A DNA stretch of 64,000 nt from Nageia nagi (lineage: Eukaryota; Pinophyta): the NCBI GenBank assembly GCA_050084985.1, contig JBITNC010000001.1:121954001-122018000 (forward strand), in the 5' to 3' direction. Both the position numbers and the translations under genes were made by a program. The notes under the pieces were generated by a model, which was not told where the DNA came from, did not search any database, and saw only the letters and a list, made by a program, of their open reading frames with translations. Positions 57,211 through 64,000 of the stretch are shown here, in pieces. Each line of letters begins with the position of its first letter. Position 1 is the stretch's first letter.

Positions 57211-58264
57211 CTTCAAACCATTAACTGCCTCCTTTATTCCTTTCTTTTTTACTTCACTTCCCCTATGACATTAAATTATTATTGGTTGGTGTCATCATTT
57301 TTTATTTGCTTGTTAAACAAGTTTCTATATTATGATGAGCTTCTTAAATTTGCGAAGTATGAAAAGAAATAACATTAAAAGTTCTGCATTTACTTGAAGT
57401 ATGGGTATCCATCTTCATTTTTTTAAGACTTGTGTCCTTTTTCTTTAAATGCTTGAGTTAGTATTTTTTTTACATAGAGTGTTTGAGGAAGAATTGCATT
57501 AAATATATCTAACTTTTCTCTCAAATACTAGTAAGAGCATTATTGCCTATTAAACACTTACTTGTTTAAATGGAGAAAATTATGAAGTGAATTTTTTAAA
57601 TAAAGAATTTTAGGCATTAATGCTTCGTAGTTAAAAGAGATTTTTTTTAACTATATTCTAAAAGTAAATTTTTTAACTTAGATATTTTTGAAGGTAATTG
57701 TTTAAAATTTTTTAGAGGCAATTTTTACTTTGAATTACAATCTTACCTTGGATAAATTTTTAGCACTCTTATGCAATTTTTGTTAAAAATGCAATAGTGG
57801 CAATTTTACCTTCAAAATTACTTGCGATAAAATTTGAATTTTTAGTAAACATTTATTGAAAGGATAATATTTTAAGTAAAAAGGGGGATATCAATGAGCC
57901 TTTTACTTAAATTTTTTATTTATCCTCTATGCTTAGAATGCATATTTATCTCTTAGAACCTTTTTTTACTTTTGTAAATAATGCATGCTTATGAATTAAA
58001 AGATGCAAAGTTAACTTATGCAAATTATGAAATTAATGCATGTTTATGCTTAATTATTTATTCTTTTTTATACAAAAGTGTACTTGTGCAAAAATTAATA
58101 ATGATGTAAAAATATCCTTTAAGGGTTGTAAATAAAATCCATTGGATGCTTAGGTTTCAAATTTTTGAATGGATGTTGTTTTACTTATGCTCTTTAAATT
58201 CATGTTTCGCACTTTGATTTATTTACTTATGCAAACAAAAATAAAAATATTGATATGAGAAACC

Positions 58265-58540
58265 CCTTAAAATGAATACATTCGCACATACATTCTACAA
58301 CATGACTTGTTTGGGGAGCTATGAGGTAAGGATAGGAAGACTGGAGCCTTTAAGTTCGATGATCCAAATGGTGAAAAGTTTGTACTTCTCAATTGCCCCT
58401 AAGTCCTCTATTGGTCTGGACATAACTCCAATAGGTGGACAAGCAAGTGTGTAGTGATACCACATGTCCTCACATCCATTCAAGGATTATCCTGATAACT
58501 TAGGAGGACAACTTGAAACCTAATCAGGATTAATAATTTG
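58265..58540 (+). pseudogene. conserved coding-like block in copia leader (second copy)
   Basis: An open stretch 58272-58454 (60 codons, MNTFAHTFYN...) overlaps the block. In this frame GRLEPLSS and APKSSIGLDITPIGGQA match the translated block of the minus-strand copy (8400-8690). Nucleotide similarity continues past both ends of this ORF. Product unknown. Confidence 0.45.
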
Positions 58541-58915
58541 GCCAATGCAATATACATCATAGTCTTGAAAAATAGTAGGTACTTCTCCTTGTGAGAGCAT
58601 AATACTGACCAAAGTGAACTGATTGAAGATTGGTAATACTTGGGCTCCTCTCGTGCAAGCATCTAGGTGAAGGCCTAATTTTAGATAAGAAAACAAACTT
58701 CACCAATATCACTCTATATCTATGGTTCTCGAGATGAGAAATGTATTTGGGTACATGGATTATTACTTGACTTGTAAAACATTTGCACTTGTGAATCAAA
58801 TCAAGCATATCTTAGTGTTAAATTTAACATGTATTATTTACTTGGTTAAAACTTAACATATAATATTATTTATTAAACTACATGCTTATTACTTTTTCAC
58901 ATCCTCATGTAGCAA

Positions 58916-59830
58916 ATGGAAGACTCTTTTTTACCTAAACACATTCTTGATGGTTTCAACTTAAGGATTTGAGAACCTTGGATAAGAGCTGAATTGCAGA
59001 TAAGAAAGCTTTGGCAAATAGTAAATAAGAACCTTATACCTCCTAAATATGAAAAGGCACTAGAGGCTCACAACACAAAGAATGAGTTGGAAACCTCTAT
59101 GATTTTTTATGCAGTTTCAAATGATATGCTCCTGATGAATTCTTCAACTTTATAAAGAAAGCTTGGGATAAGCTTAAGCAAATCTACCTTGGTTCAAAAT
59201 TTTTAATAAAGTTTACCACTATCCAAAAGTTGCTTCAATATTGTCAAAAAGAAGATGAAAATATGGTAATATATTTAAAAAAATCATTTACCTAAGGATT
59301 CAAATTGTTGCTTATGGATGCAATTGGATCAATGATGAGTTCATGGTCTTCATCATTCTTCAAAGTTTAGAAACTTTGTGGTGGTTATGAAACAAGGCTT
59401 GATAATGAATAAGTCTTCTCTCTTAAGAACCTTTCTAAGCTTTTTTTGAAGCATGAGGAAACCTTTAGTAAAAAGGTATTGATTTCTTCTCTTAAGGATA
59501 ATATCATTGCTCTTAAAGCAACCAAAAATCCTTTTAAGAAGAATTTGAACCATCATAAGAAATCTTATCTTTCTTCTTTCAAAAATTTGAGAAAAGAGGC
59601 AATGGATACAACAGCAGGATAATGGCAACAACGGCAATAATAAGAACAACAACAGTAGTAGGAATAATGGCAACAATAACTACTTCAAGCAAAGAGATGG
59701 AAAAGGTAAAGCAAATAATCCTTATCCTAAAGAAACATTTGATTGTAATTGTAACTATTATGGCATCTAAGGTCACAAAGAAGTTGATTGATACAAAAAA
59801 AAAGAAAGGAAAAGAACAAAAGATATGAAA
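58916..59830 (+). pseudogene. copia gag (decayed)
   Basis: ATG 58916 opens MEDSFLPKHILDGFNLRI, then a stop, EPWIRAELQIRKLWQIVNKN, EYEKALEAHN-like, ISLSKSTLV/DKLKQIYLGS-type text and TIQKLLQYxQKEDENMV, characteristic of copia UBN2 gag. The zinc knuckle region near 59725-59790 reads DCNCNYYGI, stop, GHKEVD, stop, Y; the second knuckle Cys is Tyr and the last is a stop. Ancestral role: capsid and RNA binding. Confidence 0.85.
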
Positions 59831-59899
59831 ATGTAAAAAACTTCAAAAGAAAAAAGAATATTCAAGTTGATTTTGCAATAGTGCTCTACTCCATATTTC

Positions 59900-60230
59900 G
59901 CTCTTTTTTGTCTGATTGGATTATTGATTATAGTTGCACTAATTAACCTATGTTTTGAAAAAGAAAAGTTTGAAAACTTTCACAATTATAGAAAAGATGT
60001 AGTTGTGATAGGTGATAACTCTACCTTTGAAGTCCAAAGAATTGGAAGTGTGTTGATTCATGAAAAGGTTCTTCAAAATGTTATCTATATTCCAAAGTTA
60101 AGGATGAACCTTCTCTCCGTGATTCAAGTTGCTAAAAAAAGGTACTCTTTTGAGTTCAACTCTCAATCTTGGTGCATTAAGAAAGGACTTACCATGTTAG
60201 TTAAAGGGTTAGTAAAAGATGATCTCTACA
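59900..60230 (+). pseudogene. copia protease (decayed)
   Basis: WIIDYSCTN (59915-59943) replaces WIIDSGCTN, so the catalytic D-S-G is lost. FEKEKFENFHNYRKDVVVIG, EVQRIGSVLIHEKVLQNVIY and PKLRMNLLSVIQVAKK follow in the open stretch 59924-60430; the L-L-S motif is typical of copia protease. Confidence 0.85.
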
Positions 60231-61330
60231 TTATAAATCAAGTTCCATCAAAGACGTGTCTTGCTACAAGTGTATGTTCTAGAGGCAATCTTTGGCACCA
60301 ACGTTTAAGACACCTTAAACATAAGAGTATTCAAGTCATGAGAGACCAAAAACTTGTGAAAAGTTTGCCTTTAATTTCTCCTTTAGTTAGTCTATGCGAG
60401 AAGGGCATTCTTAGTAAGATGCATAGATAAAAGTTTGAAAAAGATAAGGCAACAAGAGCATCTCAACCTCTTCAACTTGTATATTCAAATTTAATAGGTT
60501 TGTTTCAAAATAAATCGCTTAAAGGAGCATCTTATGTCTTGACCTCCATTAATAACTTTAGTAGGATGACCTTTGGGTATCTACTTAAGCACAAAGATCA
60601 AACCTTTAAGACTTTTAAGATTTTTAAGGCCTTTGTTGAGAATTAAAATAACCTTAAAATCAAGATGTTGAGATTAGATAATAGGGTAAAATATAACAGC
60701 AATGAGTTCAATGACTATTGTGTTAAGTATGGAATCAAGAGGTAGTTTGCTATTCCTTATACTCCTTAGCAAAATGGTGTTGTCGAAAGGAAAAATAGAA
60801 TAATTATGAGATGGTTAGATGCATGCTAGGTAATCTTTTTAGTTTCTTATGGGGTAAAGTTGTGAGCACTACTATTTACACCTTGAATAGGTGTCTTACA
60901 AAAGTTGTTCAAGGTAAAACTCTTTTTGAGGCATGGTTAGAAAGAAAACCTAACATTTCTCATCTAAGGGTGTTTGGTTATGAAGCATTCTCCTACACTG
61001 TTTATGAAAAAAAAAAAAGTTGAACAAAAGAGCTAAAAATGCATCTTTATGGGTTATGGTAGTTAGCATAGAGGCTACAAGCTCTACTTTCCATCCTACA
61101 AAGTCGTGTTTATTTCAAAAGATGTAAAATTCAATGAACTTCCTAAAGAATCTACTTCTAATGAGGATGTTGATCATCTAGAAGACTCTTCTTTTGCACC
61201 TAGTTGGTTAGATATTGATGTAGACAAGTCACTTCAGAAACAAAACTCTCCAACTCAAAGGGTAACAAGGAGTATGACCTTGAACAAAACCTTATTTATC
61301 AATATTGACAACAAGCATGAGCTCTCAACC
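60231..61330 (+). pseudogene. copia GAG-pre-integrase and integrase (decayed)
   Basis: The zinc module reads NLWHQRLRHLKHKSI ... SLCEKG (the last Cys is Gly). The core follows: LVYSNLIG (first catalytic Asp of the TD(L/V)CGP motif is Asn), ASYVLTSINNFSRMTFGYL, MLRLDNRVKYNSNEF (second Asp present), then YTP, stop, QNGVVERKNR (catalytic Glu present) near 60760-60800. The C-terminal region LFEAWLERKPNISHLRVFGY is in 60811-61023. 61106-61330 is the acidic linker with RVTRSM. Confidence 0.85.
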
Positions 61331-62190
61331 TTCAAAGAAACTTCTAAACACGAGTGTTGGATGGAAGCCATGAAAGTGGAGTATGAGGTGCTTATTAAAA
61401 ATAAACTTAAAATTTGGTTCCTTATCCCAATGAGAAGAATGTGATTGGTAATAAGTGAATCTATAAGGTCAAGTTCAATTCAATTAAGGATATTGATAAA
61501 TACAAGGTAAGGTTAGTAGCAAAAGGTTTTGCTCAGAAATATGATGTAAATTATGAGAAAACCTTTTCTCCCATGGCAAAGATGCCTATTGTGAGAATTA
61601 TCCTTGCTCTTTTCGCAACTTAAGGATGGAAATTTTTTTAACTTAACATCAAGAGTGCATTCCTTAATGGTGACTTAAATATGAAAATTTTTATGAATCA
61701 ACCAAAAGGGTTTATTATGGAAGGCAAAGAGTCTTTTGTGTGCAAACTAAAGAAATCCTTATATGGACTTAAACAAGCACCTCAAGTCTGGTATAGAAAG
61801 ATTTCAAGGTACTTTGCAAATATTGATTTCTCTAAGTGTTTTTTTGACTCTGATCTATACTTGCTCAATTAAGAAAAAAACATGGTCTTGATTCTCCTTT
61901 ATGTGGATGATCTTTTTATTACTGAAAATAATGATGAAATCATTCAAGAGTGCATATCCAAACTTAAGGCAACATTTGAAATGATTGATCTTAGTCTCTT
62001 GCACTACTATCTTGGAATGCAAGTGTATCAATACAAGGATTGTACTTATCTTAATCAATCTAAGTATATATCAAACATCTTGTAAAAGTTTGGAATGTAG
62101 GAGTGTAGATATGTTGTGATCCCAATTTCTCCTGGAATCACTATTTCTCGAAGCTCCAACTCTTAGTTAGCTTATGCTATAGCTTACAAG
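61331..62190 (+). pseudogene. copia reverse transcriptase (decayed)
   Basis: Begins FKETSKHECWMEAMKVEYEV, then KARLVAKGFAQKYDVNYEKTF-like text after shifts, QPKGFIMEGKESFVCKLKKS, LYGLKQAPQVWYRKI and, after a stop, VLILLYVDDLFIT with the catalytic YVDD at 61900-61911. HYYLGMQVYQYKDCTYLNQS and KYISNIL close the domain. Stops at several positions. Confidence 0.9.
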
Positions 62191-62835
62191 CAATTAATTG
62201 GTAATCTTTTGTATTTGACTATTTTTAGACCAAATATTGACTTTGCAATTAATCTGATGGCACAATTCATGCAAAAAACTTATGTTGAGCATCTCAATAT
62301 TGTTAAGCAAATCTTGAGGTATGTTGTAGAGACTAAGGATCTTACTCTCAAGTATTTTAAGTTACCTTCATTTGTTCTCTCTAGATTCTTAGATTCTGAC
62401 TATGGAAGAGATAGAGATGATAAGAAATCAACCTCTACGTATGTGTTTAGAATTGGTTCAAGTGCTATCTCTTAGGCTTCTAAGAAGCAACCTACTATTT
62501 CTCTTTCCACCATAGAAGCCGAATATCGTGTCATATCTATTACAGCCCAAGAAACCATTTGGCTAAGGTATCTTCTGAAAGAAATAGGATATAAGCAAGT
62601 TGGTTCATCCTTTATTTTTTTAGATAATTAATTGGCTATTTCTTTGGGTAAGAATCTTGTGTAATATCAAAGAATAAAACATGTGGAAATCCATGCCCAT
62701 TTCATTAGAGGGAAGGTTTTTGATGACATCATACACTTAGAGTATTGTCCATCCACCTTGAACTTCATTGATTTGTTCACCAAGCCACTCCCAAAGCTTA
62801 GTTTTGTAAGCTTAGGGATGCTATCGAGTTGGTGA
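62191..62835 (+). pseudogene. copia RNase H and pol C-terminus (decayed)
   Basis: YLTIFRPNIDFAINLMAQFM, RYVVETKDLTLKYF, DSDYGRDRDDKKSTSTYVFRIG, SLSTIEAEYRVIS and WLRYLLKEIG are the copia RNase H signature (SxxD..DR.ST.GY, STxEAEY). KHVEIHAHFIR and IDLFTKPLPKLSF finish the protein, ending LSSW and a stop at 62833-62835. Internal stops are present. Confidence 0.9.
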
Positions 62836-63561
62836 AGTTGCCCTCAAGGTAGAGTGAAGTTTGAATTCTTATGTTGAATTCATGTTTGTGATAGCAACTT
62901 CACCCCTAGAAATATTATGTGTTGTATAGTGTTGATTTTGTTGTACACCTTCACGGTAAGTTTGCCCTGCGTGAGAAACTTGTATAAATTTTTAAAGCAA
63001 AAAAATTGGCCAATCTAGCACTATTGAGTTATCCACATGTGAGGAACTCGTATCTTTTGGCACTGTTTAGTTATCCATATGTGAGAAACTTGTATGTGCA
63101 TGCTCTATTTTGTAATGATAATCAACACATATTTTATATATAGCAAGTGATTGAATTTTTTGCATGACATCATCGTGATGACTTATAGTGCACCATTGAT
63201 TAGTTCATGATGACATTTGTGTGATTCATCTATCCTTATTGATATAAATATGTTGCATCTAACTGATCTTATTATTTGAGCTGCTTATGACCTACAAGTT
63301 CTTTTGAGATTCTAGGTTGCTTACCTCAGGTATGCAGGATCTTAGAGACTCTTCATGACTTCCAATTGGATGACTACTTCATGTACATTGAAACCAGTTG
63401 TGGTTAATGAGTGTATTTGGCAAAGTAATGAGTCTCAAACTAGATCTTTCTTACTTCACAAATATGTAAAAAGTTCTCATCTCCATTATATCTGTTTGGA
63501 GGAGAACTCTCTTACTTTCTCTCTTTCTTCACTTTTATTTGCTCTAACCCAATATTGCATT
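62836..63561 (+). other. copia 3' untranslated region
   Basis: About 725 bp between the pol stop and the polypurine tract. Repeats of TATCCACATGTGAGGAACTCGT/TATCCATATGTGAGAAACTTGT-type text occur near 62965, 63032 and 63075. The open stretch 63355-63585 runs into the LTR and is unlikely to be real. Confidence 0.6.
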
Positions 63562-63570
63562 AAAGTGGAG
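63562..63570 (+). other. polypurine tract of copia element
   Basis: AAAGTGGAG directly before the 3' LTR start TGTTGGAATG. Confidence 0.7.
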
Positions 63571-64000
63571 TGTTGGAATGTATAATGCATTATTATAAAG
63601 GTTATGTAATAATCTTCTATGTAAGTTCATTAATACTTATGGGTATCATTTGATACCTTAAGTATTTAAGTGAATATGATAATGTAACTTATCCTACACT
63701 TCATGTCATGAGCATGCCCCTTGGGTAAAAGGATGTGTACATACTTTTGTACATTGGATAAAAGGGTGATCCAATGAGGGATTTTGGCCTATAAATAGAA
63801 GGCTCCCTCTTTGTGATCATACACCAATTTGTGGAGTAAAGCTATGTTATAGGATAGTGTTTAGAAGATGAGTTAGGAGAACTATAAGAGATTTATATTT
63901 GTGAATGAAGTGAGATCTAGTTAGTGGATGTACTCCTAGTTGGAGGAACCACTTACATCTTGTGTTATTTTGTGAGATTGCCTTCTTGAGTTATCTTGAT
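63571..64000 (+). repeat. 3' LTR of copia element (first 430 bp)
   Basis: Aligns with 55638-56070. Keeps an intact TATAAATAG at 63790-63798. The palindrome 63632-63666 has mutations in the left arm. The last ~66 bp and the target duplication lie outside the window. Confidence 0.9.

Larger units (their letters stand above)
56154..58915 (+). other. long 5' leader of copia element
   Basis: 2.76 kb without gag-pol. It includes a GC-rich island (56820-57210), AT-rich stretches with AATTTTACCTT-type repeats (57600-57900) and the conserved block 58265-58540. The open stretches 56853-57077 and 57023-57268 lie in the island and match nothing known. Confidence 0.65.
55638..64000 (+). mobile_element. 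Ty1/copia LTR retrotransposon, nearly complete, runs off right edge
   Basis: 5' LTR (55638-56136), PBS, 2.76 kb leader, a single gag-pol frame (58916-62835, about 1306 codons, the normal length for Tnt1-type copia), 3' UTR, polypurine tract and 3' LTR (63571 to beyond 64000). Domain order is gag, protease, integrase, RT, RNase H, i.e. copia. Roughly 5% of LTR positions differ, mostly C-to-T and G-to-A transitions. Dozens of stops break gag-pol. Same family as the minus-strand copy at 1-10922. Confidence 0.9.

Noticed and set aside
56844-57268. Three ORFs in the 56.8-57.3 kb island
   Set aside because: Unsupported by domain or by the other copia copy; explained by low stop density in GC-rich DNA.
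59353-59776. Minus-strand ORFs of 107 and 65 codons rich in Leu and Ile
   Set aside because: Antisense to copia gag, mirroring its Asn/Lys-rich region.
1-64000. tRNA or rRNA genes
   Set aside because: Only tRNA 3'-end complements (primer-binding sites) were seen; no cloverleaf or rRNA-conserved core was recognised.

Overview
This window is AT-rich nuclear DNA from a flowering plant or gymnosperm with a large, repeat-filled genome. That inference rests on dense, nested, decayed Ty1/copia and Ty3/gypsy LTR retrotransposons, tRNA-iMet-type primer-binding sites, TATAAATA boxes in the LTRs and a Tat-type gypsy pol. The species cannot be named from sequence alone. I found no convincing host gene, no tRNA or rRNA gene, and no intact long ORF. 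Almost every recognisable protein is a retrotransposon relic broken by stops and frameshifts.

Layout. (1) 1-10922, minus strand: a copia element whose 5' LTR is at 10429-10922 and whose RT runs off the left edge. Inside it lies a minus-strand gypsy element at about 626-6166, which has kept its 5' LTR, PBS, gag and pol but lost its 3' LTR. (2) 10923-11910: unassigned AT-rich DNA with a spaced direct repeat. (3) 11910-15960 and 16130-19592: two copies of a roughly 3.5-4 kb direct repeat. The second copy resumes at 28664 after a 9.07 kb insertion flanked by ATTAG. That insertion itself contains a clean 4.27 kb non-coding LTR element (22985-27252, TSD TGAAT). (4) 28664-43525, plus strand: a Tat-lineage gypsy element (gag, PR, RT, RNase H, a second archaeal-like RNase H, integrase). 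Its integrase is split by a young 4.81 kb gag-only element (37963-42775, TSD GGTTG) with 1.62 kb LTRs. (5) 43530-49930: LTR-like remains, a weak gypsy gag fragment and long unassigned AT-rich DNA. (6) 50063-55637: a tandem LTR-internal-LTR-internal-LTR array of a minus-strand element with 1.6-1.8 kb LTRs and a tiny internal region holding a minisatellite. (7) 55638-64000, plus strand: a nearly complete copia element of the same family as the one in region 1, inserted in the last LTR of the array; its 3' LTR runs off the right edge.

How they relate. The two copia copies share LTR sequence, a U3 palindrome, a long AT-rich leader with a GC-rich island, and a conserved coding-like leader block upstream of gag. 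The 4.27 kb element shares LTR termini, the U3 palindrome and the GC island but has no recognisable gag-pol, so it is probably a non-autonomous relative. The gag-only element is the most intact. Its LTRs carry an array of TGACGTCA-like palindromes in a ~122 bp tandem repeat upstream of a TATA box, suggesting a bZIP-responsive U3. Nesting gives a relative order: Tat and the direct repeats are oldest, the 9 kb insertion came next, then the TGAAT element inside it; the GGTTG element is young by LTR similarity.
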